A DNA stretch of 64,000 bases, taken from contig CAWERB010000013.1 in assembly GCA_963811335.1 (NCBI GenBank), positions 17,162 to 81,161 of the forward strand. The letters are read 5' to 3'. How positions within the stretch are numbered: the stretch's first letter is position 1; every line of letters begins with the position of its first letter. Below, piece after piece: positions 35,720 through 43,584 of the stretch. Under the pieces are notes generated by a model. That model did not search any database and was not told the DNA's origin. It saw only the letters and a program-made list of their open reading frames with translations. A program made the translations under genes and the position numbers. This DNA is from Trebonia sp963811335. GTDB taxonomy: Bacteria; Actinomycetota; Actinomycetes; Streptosporangiales; Streptosporangiaceae.

Positions 35720-36418
35720 CTAGGAACCAAGGCCTTCGTACGCGGCGATCACGATGGCGAGGCCGCGGTCGGCGCCGCGGTCGAGCATCTGGTTCATCGC
35801 GTAGGCGACCGTCAGGCCGGCGTCGGGGTCGGTCATCACCAGCGCCCCGCCCCAGCCGCCGGCCACCTCCTGGGCGAAGAAGGCGCCAGGTCCCCGGCCG
35901 GTCACCCGGCGGATCACCTCGCCGAGGAGGAATCCCTGGGTCAGCGAGTGGTAGCCCGCCAGCGTCCCCGGCGCCCAGCGCGGCGGCTGGGCGGCCAGCC
36001 GTGCCGTGACACCGGGCCAGTCGTACAGGTCTTCCTCGGTCACCATCGCGTCGAGGTGCGGCAGCCCGGCGGTGTGCGCGAGGACGTGCCGCACCAGGAC
36101 CTTCTCCTTGCCCGCCGCGGCGAACTCGGGCCAGTACCGGCCGACCGGCGCGTCCAGGTCGAGGAGGCCGCGGTCGGCGAGGATCAGCGCGCACAGCGCC
36201 AGCATCGTCTTGCTGACCGAATACACGTTGACCACCGTGTCCCGGTGCCACGCACGGGTCCGGGCCGCGTCCGCGTACCCGCCCCAGAGGTCCGCCACCG
36301 GCTCGCCGTCCACGAAGACCGCCGCCGACGCGCCCACGTCCCGGTCGTCGAGCGACTCCGCCAGCGCGTCGCGCACCGCCTCGAACCGCTTGTCGCAACT
36401 GCCCTTGACCTCGGCCAC
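35720..36418 (-). pseudogene. serine hydrolase (beta-lactamase/EstB-like) with an internal deletion
   Basis: The protein begins FEAVRDALAESLDD, then VNVYSVSKTMLALCALILAD with the catalytic SxxK, VRHVLAHTAGLPHLD and the later YHSLTQGFLLGEVIRRVTGR. After GAFFAQEVAGG it jumps directly to WGGALVMTDPDAGLTVAYAM, which normally comes more than 100 residues later. Intact EstB-like enzymes are about 370-400 residues; this is 232. The deletion keeps the reading frame. It is probably inactive or altered. Confidence 0.75.
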
Positions 36419-36559
36419 GAGCAGAACGCAACCCTATGCCCGCGCGAGCCGTCAACCGGTTAACGCGCTGCTCGCCTGACGTGACCCTCGTCAGCTGCCC
36501 GATAATTCCGGTGCTTCCCGCTCGTCTTATAGTCGGGACTAGCGACAGGAGGAACGCTC

Positions 36560-37342
36560 GTGGAGACCGTACCGTCCGCCGACGGGACCGTTATCGCGTA
36601 TGACCGGGCCGGCCGGGGTCCCGTGCTCGTTGTTTGCGTGGGCGCTTTTTGCACCAGGCACACGTTCACCGCCCCGGACGAGCTGGCCCGGCAATTCACG
36701 GTGGTCACCTATGACCGTCGCGGCCGGGGCGATAGCGGCGACACCGAGCCGTTCGCGCCGGAGCGGGAGTACGAGGACCTGGCCGCCGTCGCGGCGGCGA
36801 CGGCGGGCAGCGAGCCGCCGTTCGTGTTCAGCCACTCGTCGGGCGCCGCGATCGCGCTGCGCGCCGCTGCCGCCGGGCTCCCGGTCGCGGGCCTCGTCGC
36901 CTACGAGGCGCCGTTCACCAACGACGAGACCCAGCCGCCTCCGGTCGAGCCGGCGGAGCACATACGGCAGCTGGTCAGTGCCGGGCGCAACCGCGATGCG
37001 GTCGTCTTCTGGATGAAGGACGTGGTCCACGTGCCGGAACCGGTGCTGGCCCAGCTCGACGGCGCCCCCTGGGTGACGGCGCTTGAGCCGCTGGCACCCA
37101 CGCTGCCCTACGACCTCGCCGTCACCGACGGCGGGGTCCCCGCGGACGAGCTCGGGAAGATCAACGCCCCCGTGCTGATCCTCGGCGGCGCTAACAGTCC
37201 CGCCTGGTTCCGTCGCTCGGTCGCCGACCAGGCGGCCGCCATCCCGGGCGCGCAGCTGCGGATGCTCGACGGCTACGACCACAACGCACCGCCAGAGGTG
37301 ATCGCCCCCATCCTGGCCAGTTTCTTCGTCGCCCACCGCTAG
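36560..37342 (+). CDS. alpha/beta hydrolase
   Basis: GTG 36560 after AGGAGGA gives 260 residues. The fold shows VVTYDRRGRGDSGDTEPF, the nucleophile elbow PFVFSHSSGAAIALRAA (Ser in SHSSG in place of GxSxG), an Asp region near VLILGGANSPAW, and the His in DGYDHNAPPEVIAP. The SHSSG elbow is seen in many actinobacterial hydrolases of unknown substrate. It is transcribed away from the serine hydrolase, with a TATAGT box at 36528-36533. Confidence 0.85.
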   Translation: METVPSADGTVIAYDRAGRGPVLVVCVGAFCTRHTFTAPDELARQFTVVTYDRRGRGDSGDTEPFAPEREYEDLAAVAAATAGSEPPFVFSHSSGAAIALRAAAAGLPVAGLVAYEAPFTNDETQPPPVEPAEHIRQLVSAGRNRDAVVFWMKDVVHVPEPVLAQLDGAPWVTALEPLAPTLPYDLAVTDGGVPADELGKINAPVLILGGANSPAWFRRSVADQAAAIPGAQLRMLDGYDHNAPPEVIAPILASFFVAHR

Positions 37343-37369
37343 CGCGGCGGGGAGCGGCGCCGCACCTGG

Positions 37370-38295
37370 TCAGCCGGCCGGCTGCACGAGCCGGAACGTC
37401 ATGCCCTGGTCGTCGGTGCATTCGGCATGCAGTCCGAACGGCATGCGCCGCGGTTCGTCGGCCCGGCCGCCGGCCGCGCGGACCCGCTCGACCGCGGCGG
37501 CGATGTCGTTGACGCGGTAGGTGAGCTGCACCTGCGGCGCGGCGTCGCGGGACGGCCGGATGCCGAGCGGCGGGCTTGCCTGGTGGGCACGCCAGGTGCC
37601 CGGGTGGGCGGGGGCGAACGGTATCTCCAGCACGCGCTCGTAAAACGCCCTGGCCCGGTCCGGGTCCCGTGCGGTCATCGTGACGTTCGCGACGTCGCCC
37701 TGGGACAGCCGGGAGGAGCGGGCCTGCGGGCGCAGCAGGATCCAGCGGTGCCCGAACGGGTCGACGATCGCCGCGCGGCGGCCGTAGAACTCATCCGCCG
37801 GCGGCCGCTCCACGGCGGCGCCGTTGCGTGTGGCCCGCTCGGTGACCGCGTCGACGTTGTCGACCTCCAGGTGCAGGGTGTGGCTGAACGTCGCCGGGTG
37901 GTCAGGCGCGCGCACCGGCACGTCGGGCCACAGGTCCGACGGCTCGGCGAGCATCAGCACCGCGTCGCCGAGGCCGAGTTCGGCGTGGCCGATGGTGCCG
38001 TCCGCGTTGACGACGGGCTCGCCGCGGCGACGCGCGCCGAGCACCTGGATGTACCAGTCCATGGCGCGCCGGGCGTCGGCCACCATGATGTACGGGGTTA
38101 GCGCCGGGGCCCGGGCGGGCTCACGTTCGGCCTGTGCCTGTGCCGTGCCGCTTGTTCGGCGGTCTGCTGTGACATGGTTCCTCCTGGGAATGCGAATATT
38201 TCACGGGCCAGCCGCTGCCGTAGCCGCCCGGCGAAGCCGGGGTCTGGCTCGGCCGGGCTGACGGGCTCGCGCAGCGCCTCGAACGGATCGGTCAT
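37370..38295 (-). pseudogene. two-domain VOC protein coupled to the ECF sigma factor, frameshifted
   Basis: ATG 38295 overlaps the sigma stop (ATGA) and encodes MTDPFEALREPVSPAEPDPG and later MSQQTAEQAARHRH. That frame stops at 38098. From about 38102 another frame carries on with LTPYIMVADARRAMDWYIQV and two VOC modules (AIVDPFGHRWILL near the middle; the second ends GMTFRLVQPAG). The N-terminal DPFEALR segment followed by VOC is a familiar actinobacterial arrangement downstream of ECF genes, so a one- or two-base indel near 38105-38120 broke one gene. An ATG at 38086 would leave a shortened protein. Confidence 0.75.
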
Positions 38296-38811
38296 CGCGA
38301 GCCCTCCCGCTCCTCGTAGATCGCGCGGAACGCAGCGCGGGCCCGGACGAGCAGCGCCTCGGTGGCGTGCACGGTGCGGTCCAGGTGGCTGGCCACCTCG
38401 GGGACCGGCAGCCCGTCTAGGTAGCGCAGCGTGAGCGCGGCCCGGTGGTGCGGGCCGAGCCGGCCGAGCACCTCGCGGGCCCGGATCCGGTCGATGGCCG
38501 TCTCCCACGGGTCGTCCACCGGGGCCGGCGCTGTCCAGCAGGCGCAGCCCGCGCTGCTCCCGTTCGGTCCGCCGCCAGTGATCGGCCAGCTTGTGCCGGG
38601 CGACCCCGATCAGCCACGGCACGGAGGGCTCGGCCGCGCCCGGCTTGCGGGCCGCGTGCACCGCGGCGAGGAACGACTCGGCCGCCAGGTCCTCGGCCAG
38701 GCTCGGGTCGCCGCAGCGGGCCAGCAGGTAGCCGTAGACGTGCGGCAGCGCGTCGTCGTACAGCTCAAGCAGCCCGAGCGCCGGGTCGGGCCGCACCCGC
38801 GGGTCCGTCAT
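38292..38811 (-). pseudogene. ECF sigma factor, frameshifted between regions 2 and 4
   Basis: ATG 38811 starts a region-2-like part with DDALPHVYGYLLARCGDPSL, AEDLAAESFLAAVHAA and WLIGVARHKLADHWRRTE. The frame is lost at LLDSAGPG near 38525. An adjacent frame continues with DDPWETAIDRIRAREVLGRL, HHRAALTLRYLDGLPVPEVA and region 4 (SHLDRTVHATEALLVRARAA), ending at 38292. An extra G at 38522-38530 explains the break. The pair with the overlapping VOC gene fits sigma factors that sit with a VOC protein in place of an anti-sigma factor. Possibly a sequencing error. Confidence 0.8.
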
Positions 38812-38891
38812 GCCTTTATCGTCGTCCGGGCGCCCGGCCCTCCGACGGGCGGCACCCAACTTTTCTGACACCCGGCGCTGGCCGGGCGACG

Positions 38892-39053
38892 CTAGTGCTT
38901 CAGGAACCTCAGGTAGAACGCCCCGAATACCAGGACGATCCCGATGTTCACCAGCAGCCGCTCCCACAGCTGGTGCCTGAAGAACAAGACGTCCACGGCG
39001 ACCACGACGGCGATCATCGCAAGCACGTAAAGGACGACGGCCGACTTTCCCAT
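38892..39053 (-). CDS. 53-residue membrane protein
   Basis: This short gene encodes MGKSAVVLYVLAMIAVVVAV followed by DVLFFRHQLWERLLVNIGIV and a second hydrophobic stretch. It has two transmembrane helices linked by an RHQLWERL loop, and a basic C-terminus (FLKH). It lies between the sigma factor and a plus-strand gene. The RHQLWERL loop looks conserved-like, but no family name is certain. Confidence 0.75.
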   Translation of the reverse strand: MGKSAVVLYVLAMIAVVVAVDVLFFRHQLWERLLVNIGIVLVFGAFYLRFLKH

Positions 39054-39168
39054 GGTCTCGTTCTACTCTGCGCACCTGGAGTGGGGCAAGGCGGTCTCCC
39101 GGCCTGACCAGTCTTCGTCGCGCGGCGTTGCCGTGCCTGGTGCCGCTCCCCGGCGCCGGATGTTCGGT

Positions 39169-39180
39169 TATTGTCGGCAC
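39169..39180 (+). promoter_or_regulatory. -10 box for a probably leaderless transcript
   Basis: TATTGT at 39169-39174 fits TANNNT and lies six bases before ATG 39181. No ribosome binding site is present, so the message is probably leaderless. Confidence 0.5.
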
Positions 39181-39636
39181 ATGGAAGACGACGACGAGCT
39201 GCTCGCGGTCTCCTACCAAGGGGTCACCCCGGGCGTGCCGGTCCTCACCAGGGACGGGACGCAGTTCGGCATCCTTGAGCACGTGCTTGAGGTTCCCGAG
39301 GAGGATCTCTTCGACGGGGTCGTGGTGTGGACCGGCGCCGGCGGCTGGCTTGACCGGCGGATCCAGCGTGACCTGAGCCGCGGCGAGGCGTCCGCCGCCC
39401 GGCGGCTAGAGCTGCTCCAGCCGCAGTATCTCCGGTTCGTCGACGCGGACCAGATCGCGGCGATCACCTCCGCCTACATCCGCTGTGACTTGGACCAGGC
39501 GCAGGCAAGCACGTTGCCGCCGCCCGCGGGGGACACCCCGGTCTTGTACGCCAACGCGATCGACCAGGCGCAGTACGGGAACCACGGCATGTACGGCACG
39601 CTGTTCCGCCGCGCGCACTGGCGCCGCGACAACTAA
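39181..39636 (+). CDS. 151-residue PRC-barrel-like protein
   Basis: The N-terminal 55 residues (GVTPGVPVLTRDGTQFGILE, then DLFDGVVVWTG) look like a PRC-barrel-type beta domain with an added short helix. The middle is charged helix (RRIQRDLSRGEASAARRLEL) and the C-terminus ends with YGTLFRRAHWRRDN. The protein is cytoplasmic by prediction. Function is unknown. The -10 box six bases upstream supports ATG 39181. Confidence 0.65.
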   Translation: MEDDDELLAVSYQGVTPGVPVLTRDGTQFGILEHVLEVPEEDLFDGVVVWTGAGGWLDRRIQRDLSRGEASAARRLELLQPQYLRFVDADQIAAITSAYIRCDLDQAQASTLPPPAGDTPVLYANAIDQAQYGNHGMYGTLFRRAHWRRDN

Positions 39637-39773
39637 GGCGCGTTCAGGGATTCCGCGGCCCTGGGCGGTCGGAGGGTCCGGACGTGACCTGCCCGTTCCT
39701 CCGCACGCCCCCGTTATCGGCGGTGACGGCCACCTGACCTTGCCGGTACGGCATAGCGACCCGCCATATTGCG

Positions 39774-39802
39774 TTGTCCAGTAACACGACATATCTTATG
39801 TT
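39774..39802 (+). promoter_or_regulatory. promoter with a palindromic operator-like site
   Basis: TTGTCC (39774-39779) and TATGTT (39797-39802) are separated by 17 bases. A perfect palindrome ACATA-TCT-TATGT (39789-39801) overlaps the -10 element, a typical repressor placement. It would drive the small membrane protein at 39830. No regulator is next to it. Confidence 0.5.
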
Positions 39803-39829
39803 TGGCTGGACTGGTGAAGGGTGGACAGG

Positions 39830-40126
39830 ATGTCGGACTGGTACCCGGCCCGGGGGATGGGCTGGCAGGCGAAGGCGGCGATTGGCCTGGGGGTGCTGGC
39901 CGTGCTGCTGATCGCGGCCATCCCGGTGGCGTTTCTCGTCGGCCTGATCATGATGCTGCTCGGGCACGTCATCGGCGGGCTCGCGGTGTTCGGCGTGTCG
40001 ATCTTGGCGGCCGCCTCGGCGGTCGTCATCGCGGGCGTGAACGGCGTGGCGCAGCTGCGCAAGGTGATCAGCCGGCAGCGCTACCGGGTCGTTCAGTTGC
40101 TCGGTAACGACTACCGCTCCTACTGA
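39830..40126 (+). CDS. 98-residue two-span membrane protein
   Basis: ATG 39830 follows a GGACAGG leader. The protein has two hydrophobic helices (AAIGLGVLAVLLIAAIPVAF and VIGGLAVFGVSILAAASAVV) and a basic cytoplasmic tail with RKVISRQRYRVVQLLGNDYR. It has no recognised family. The promoter with a palindrome is directly upstream. It converges with the deazaflavin-dependent oxidoreductase gene. Confidence 0.7.
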   Translation: MSDWYPARGMGWQAKAAIGLGVLAVLLIAAIPVAFLVGLIMMLLGHVIGGLAVFGVSILAAASAVVIAGVNGVAQLRKVISRQRYRVVQLLGNDYRSY

Positions 40127-40157
40127 CGGCCTGGTCCGGCCTGGCCCGGCGGGCCGC

Positions 40158-40553
40158 TCAAGGCAGCCCGGCCGTGGGCGCGGTCGTGAGGGACAGGAAG
40201 TCGGCCACCCCGAGGACTCGCAGCACCCCGCGTTCCAGGGGGCGGATCTGCCGCCGGGTCTCGTCGCGGAACAGGCGCGGCGCGGTCAGCCGAACGACCC
40301 GCCCGCGCGTCCGCAGTTCGCAGTCGCCCGCCGCGAGGACGTTCTTGACCCAGTCGGCGTCCGGGCCGTAGGTCAGGGCGATGACGAAGCCGTCCCCGGT
40401 GGGGAAGACGTTGACCGGCGTCTGGTAGACGTTTCCTGAGCGTCGGCCGCGGTGCACGACGAGGCCGAAGCCGGGTACCCAAGGGGCCACGTGCCTGGTG
40501 ACGCGGTTCAGCCCGGCCTTGTTCCACCGTCCCACCACCAGGGGAATCGGCAT
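40158..40553 (-). CDS. deazaflavin (F420)-dependent nitroreductase-family protein
   Basis: The 131-residue protein has LNRVTRHVAPWVPGFGLVVH, then RGRRSGNVYQTPVNVFPTGD and GFVIALTYGPDADWVKNVLA. This is the DUF385/Ddn-type split-barrel fold that uses F420H2 or related deazaflavins. The usual family length is about 130-150. The reaction and partner are unknown. It stands alone, converging with the two-span membrane protein. Confidence 0.85.
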   Translation of the reverse strand: MPIPLVVGRWNKAGLNRVTRHVAPWVPGFGLVVHRGRRSGNVYQTPVNVFPTGDGFVIALTYGPDADWVKNVLAAGDCELRTRGRVVRLTAPRLFRDETRRQIRPLERGVLRVLGVADFLSLTTAPTAGLP

Positions 40554-40706
40554 GCTGCCTCCTCATCGTCACCGTGCGGCCTGCGCCGTGCAACCTGCGC
40601 CCGGCGGTCCACGGGCCTGTCTCCGGCACCAGCACAGCTTCCCATTTCGCTGCCAAGGCACACCATCCGCGTGCAGGTCCCTGGCCCGGTCCCGCGAGAG
40701 CGCGTC

Positions 40707-40718
40707 TATAGTCGCGGG
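40707..40718 (+). promoter_or_regulatory. -10 box for a probably leaderless transcript
   Basis: TATAGT (40707-40712) is six bases upstream of GTG 40719, the leaderless arrangement seen elsewhere in this window. It argues for GTG 40719 and against the longer upstream frame. Confidence 0.55.
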
Positions 40719-41321
40719 GTGACACCCGGGGAACTGCGGACGCTGTTGTCCGTGCGGGCCGCGCTCGCGCGGCTCGAGAGGTATGACGATGAGTCCGTTG
40801 TGCACGACGACTGGATCAGGCAGCGGTACCAGGGCGGCTTCGCGGAGACGTACGCGCCCGCCCGCAAGGAGGCGGTGTCCACCGCGTGGCATGAGGCGGG
40901 GCACGCGGTGGCGGCACTCGCCGTGGGAGCGCGGTTCAGTTCAGCGTCGATCAGGGCGGGCGGGAGCAGCTCAGGTCGGGTGCACTCCATCGCGGGCGGC
41001 GGCGCTGGCGCGTTCGTGATCGCTGCGGGCGGCCAGGTCGCTGAGGGACTGCGCGGCTGGACGCTACCGTCGCCCGGCGCGGAGGCGGTGACATGGCTCG
41101 CGTCGTGGCGCGATGACGGGGGAGACGCGCGCCGCTTCCGCGCGGGGCTGCGGGGAAGCCGGTTCGCCGGCGATGAGGCAGCGGCCTGGCAGCACTGCGT
41201 GCAACTGCTCACCCCGCTGCGACCGCAGATCAGGTCGCTGGCCCGCGGCCTGCTCGCCTGGCCCCGGCACCTGCCGTACGCGGTCGCGGCCGACCTCGCC
41301 GGATTCGGCGCCAAGCCGTAG
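40719..41321 (+). CDS. HEAGH metal-site protein, M41/M50-like
   Basis: The 200-residue protein has VSTAWHEAGHAVAALAVGAR, where HEAGH matches the zinc-binding HExxH of FtsH (M41) and site-2-type proteases. A later Gly-rich AGGGAGAFVIAAGGQVAEGL resembles the regions next to these sites. No transmembrane helix is clear, and no second zinc ligand is certain. It may be a solitary protease domain or an inactive relative. Confidence 0.65.
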   Translation: MTPGELRTLLSVRAALARLERYDDESVVHDDWIRQRYQGGFAETYAPARKEAVSTAWHEAGHAVAALAVGARFSSASIRAGGSSSGRVHSIAGGGAGAFVIAAGGQVAEGLRGWTLPSPGAEAVTWLASWRDDGGDARRFRAGLRGSRFAGDEAAAWQHCVQLLTPLRPQIRSLARGLLAWPRHLPYAVAADLAGFGAKP

Positions 41322-41343
41322 AGGCCGAAGCCCGGGGCGATTT

Positions 41344-41385
41344 GACAACCCCTTGTTGACATCGACAACGGCGGGTTGTCACAAT
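41344..41385 (+). promoter_or_regulatory. two tandem 17-bp dyads over a promoter, likely an autoregulatory operator
   Basis: GACAAC-N5-GTTGTC occurs perfectly at 41364-41380, and as GACAAC-N5-GTTGAC (one change) at 41344-41360. The centres, 41352 and 41372, are 20 bp apart, about two helical turns. They cover TTGACA (41356-41361) and CACAAT (41380-41385). The ATG of the 70-residue HTH gene lies six bases after the -10, so the message is probably leaderless. The HTH protein itself is the obvious candidate binder. Confidence 0.75.
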
Positions 41386-41391
41386 AGCGGC

Positions 41392-41604
41392 ATGACACAG
41401 CACGGTGCGGATCACCAGCAGGCATTCGACCGGCTGCGGCAGGTGCGCGCCGAGGCGCTTGAGCACGCCTTGCAGGCGCAGCGGCTCGCGCGCGAGCGCC
41501 GCGACCTGATCAGACAGCTCATCGCGGAAGGGCTCTCCCAGGCGGACGTCGCGCGGGAACTCGGCGTTACCAGGCAGGCGATACAGAAGATGCTCGCATG
41601 CTGA
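41392..41604 (+). CDS. 70-residue helix-turn-helix protein
   Basis: The first part is a charged coiled-coil-like helix (FDRLRQVRAEALEHALQAQR, LARERRDLIRQLIAE). It is followed by an HTH: GLSQADVARELGVTRQAIQK, with MLAC after it. The HTH resembles sigma-region-4/XRE-type short motifs. The protein could dimerise through the helix and bind the two dyads in its own promoter. The stop overlaps the next gene (ATGCTGA). Size and motif suggest a small repressor. Confidence 0.8.
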   Translation: MTQHGADHQQAFDRLRQVRAEALEHALQAQRLARERRDLIRQLIAEGLSQADVARELGVTRQAIQKMLAC

Positions 41605-41822
41605 CCGTCGCCGCCCGCCGCGCGAGCCACCGCGAAGCCGCCGTGGCCGACCGCATCGCGCCGCTCGCGCTAGCGAGAGAAATGCACAACGCCATTCCCG
41701 GCTCGCGGTTCGCCCTGCTGGGCGGCGGCCACCTCATCGCGCTTCTGCCGCACCGGCAGCAGCAGTACGTCGCGACCGTGCTCGGCTTCCTGCCTCCGAG
41801 CAAGCCGCCGACCGCGGCGTAG
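41598..41822 (+). pseudogene. C-terminal fragment of an alpha/beta hydrolase
   Basis: The 74-residue frame has DRIAPLALAREMHNAIPGSR and FALLGGGHLIALLPHRQQQY. The Gly-Gly-His-Leu with preceding IPGSRF is the usual region around the catalytic His of alpha/beta hydrolases, and VATVLGFL is the final helix. The rest of a hydrolase is absent upstream, so this is a relic now overlapping the HTH gene by a few bases. It could also be a short functional coupling partner, but I doubt this. Confidence 0.5.
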
Positions 41823-41865
41823 CGCGCCCAGCCGGTAGCACGCCCTTGATCGTGGCGCCCAGAGA

Positions 41866-42435
41866 CTACGCCCAGGCGGGATCACGGCCGGTCAGGCCGA
41901 GGATGCGGTCCAAGGTGGGGGCGTCGGCCGGCACCGCGACCTCCGATCCGTACAGGCCCATTTCCCGCCCCTGCTCCACGCCGGCGAGCACCGCATCGTG
42001 CAGATGCGCCAGCAGGCCGGCGGGCAGGTGCAGCCGCTGCCCGGTCGCGACCGCCAGGTCCCAGCCGTGCACGGCCAGCTCGCCGGCGATCATGTCGCCC
42101 ATGACGAGCGCGGGCAGCGTGTGCGGCGTGCCCATGCTCGTCTCGCCCTCCCAGGCGCTCGGCGGCGCCCACGACGACGTGATGTCGTCCAGCAGGGCGA
42201 GCAGGCGGCCGCGCCAGTCGCCGGCCGCCAGGTCCACCTCGGACTCGGCCGCCGCCGGGTGCGGAACGGACTCCTTGCGGCCGGCGCCGGCGAGCGACGG
42301 GCCCCAGTACAGGAGGTGGTTGACCAGCGCCCGCACGTCGTACTCCGTGCACGGAGTCTTGTTGGCGAGCTGGTCGTCGGTGATGGTGCGGGCGACTGCG
42401 GCCATGACCTCGGCCGCGTTGGAAATGTGCGACAT
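41866..42435 (-). CDS. DinB/TIGR03086-like mycothiol-dependent protein
   Basis: The 189-residue protein starts with AAEVMAAVARTITDDQLANK, then TPCTEYDVRALVNHLLYWG and a central MIAGELAVHGWDLAVATGQR. This is the pattern of the TIGR03086/maleylpyruvate isomerase-like metal-binding DinB family, whose His residues bind a divalent metal. The ATG at 42435 has TAGCGT seven bases upstream. It is divergent from the AraC-type regulator. Confidence 0.85.
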   Translation of the reverse strand: MSHISNAAEVMAAVARTITDDQLANKTPCTEYDVRALVNHLLYWGPSLAGAGRKESVPHPAAAESEVDLAAGDWRGRLLALLDDITSSWAPPSAWEGETSMGTPHTLPALVMGDMIAGELAVHGWDLAVATGQRLHLPAGLLAHLHDAVLAGVEQGREMGLYGSEVAVPADAPTLDRILGLTGRDPAWA

Positions 42436-42442
42436 GACGGCG

Positions 42443-42448
42443 ACGCTA
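42443..42448 (-). promoter_or_regulatory. -10 box for a probably leaderless transcript
   Basis: On the minus strand TAGCGT fits TANNNT and lies seven bases upstream of the ATG at 42435. No ribosome binding site is present. Confidence 0.4.
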
Positions 42449-42499
42449 GGCGGCGCGGGCCGGAGAGGTATTGAACAAAGGCGACATACACTCTGCCGT

Positions 42500-43243
42500 G
42501 TGGGGCGGGACGTTCGTGAGCTGCGGAGTGCGTGGACCAGGTATCAGCGCCACGCGTTCCACGACCCGTCGTCGGCGCTCGCGCCATGGGTGGAGCGGTA
42601 CTGGGAGGCTCGCTGGGACTACGCCGAGCCCTACCAGCAGAAGATCGTGCCGCACCCGAACGTGCACCTGTCGTTCGGCGGCGGCTGCGCGGACGTCAAC
42701 GGTGTGCGCAGCGGCTACCAGATCAAGGTCCTCGAGGGCCGCGACCACGTCTTCGGCGTCGCGTTCCGGCCGGGCTGCTTCCGCCCGTTCCTCGGTGCCT
42801 CCGTCTCGACGATCACCGACCGCGTCGTCCCGGCGACCGAGGTGTTCGGCCCGGACCTGCCCGCCACGCTCGACGTGCCGACCGTGGATGCGTTCCTGCT
42901 GAAACACCTGCCGGAGGACGACCCCTGGATGCGCCAGGCGGTGGCCGCGGTCGAGCTGATCGCCAAGGACAAGGCCGTGACCAGGGTCGAACGCCTCGCC
43001 GGTGAGCTGGGGCTGAGCATACGGGCGCTGCAACGGCTGTTCGCGGAGTACGTCGGCATCGGGCCCAAGTGGGTGATACGCCGCTACCGCCTGCACGAGG
43101 TGACCGCACGCATGGCCGCAGGCGGGGCGATCGACTGGGCCGCCCTGGCGGCGGACCTCGGCTACGCCGACCAGGGCCACTTCATCCGCGACTTCAAGAG
43201 CATGTTCGGCGAGCCGCCGACCTGGTACGCGCAGCGCTATTAG
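42500..43243 (+). CDS. AraC-family transcriptional regulator
   Basis: The N-terminal half (SALAPWVERYWEARWDYAEP, then HPNVHLSFGGG) is the DUF6597-type sensing domain of AraC regulators. The C-terminal 100 residues hold the double HTH: LAGELGLSIRALQRLFAEYV, then LAADLGYADQGHFIRDFKSM, ending FGEPPTWYAQRY. GTG 42500 is chosen, since upstream in-frame starts lie inside the divergent gene. The likely target is the divergent promoter next to the DinB-like gene. The effector is unknown. Confidence 0.82.
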   Translation: MGRDVRELRSAWTRYQRHAFHDPSSALAPWVERYWEARWDYAEPYQQKIVPHPNVHLSFGGGCADVNGVRSGYQIKVLEGRDHVFGVAFRPGCFRPFLGASVSTITDRVVPATEVFGPDLPATLDVPTVDAFLLKHLPEDDPWMRQAVAAVELIAKDKAVTRVERLAGELGLSIRALQRLFAEYVGIGPKWVIRRYRLHEVTARMAAGGAIDWAALAADLGYADQGHFIRDFKSMFGEPPTWYAQRY

Positions 43244-43312
43244 CGCGGATTTCCGGATTTGAGTGTGGTTCGCGTCACGGCGCGGGTGGATGCAGACTTC
43301 CGCACCTACACG

Positions 43313-43362
43313 GGTGGTTGTGGCAACGGGCCGCCTGTCGCCGGCCCGTTGCCACAACCACC
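43313..43362 (+). terminator. perfect 21-bp inverted repeat, hairpin 1
   Basis: A perfect 21-base inverted repeat (43313-43333 and 43342-43362) surrounds an eight-base loop (CCTGTCGC), with no mismatch. It lies 70 bases after the AraC-type gene stop. It could be a terminator without a U tract, typical for high-GC actinobacteria. A stem of this perfect length is unusual, so other roles remain possible. Confidence 0.65.
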
Positions 43363-43401
43363 GGGCTGACTCCGGGCAGCCGACGGAGAGGGCATGGTCA
43401 T

Positions 43402-43444
43402 GCTCCCGTTCGGTATTGATAACAGCAAGATCCCGAACGGGAGC
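43402..43444 (+). other. perfect 12-bp inverted repeat, hairpin 2
   Basis: GCTCCCGTTCGG at 43402-43413 and its exact reverse complement at 43433-43444 enclose a 19-base AT-rich loop. It is about 140 bases before the BluB-CobT start. It may be an operator or RNA element for that gene. No B12-riboswitch box was found near it. Confidence 0.55.
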
Positions 43445-43584
43445 GTGGTTCCGTCTTCCCCGCCGCGCTCGCGACTGGCGGGCACGGCGATAATGGGCTG
43501 CCCCGACCAGTTCGTCGAGGCCACCGTGGCGCGGACCTGTCCGCGGCCGCCCATCGTGAGGTGCTGCCATGACCCCAGCCGATG

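Noticed and set aside
43313..43444. Insertion-sequence ends
   Set aside because: The inverted repeats enclose only a few bases, and no transposase gene or target duplication is near them.
43244..43584. Cobalamin riboswitch before BluB-CobT
   Set aside because: No B12-box-like motif or the usual riboswitch helices could be found; only two simple perfect hairpins are present.
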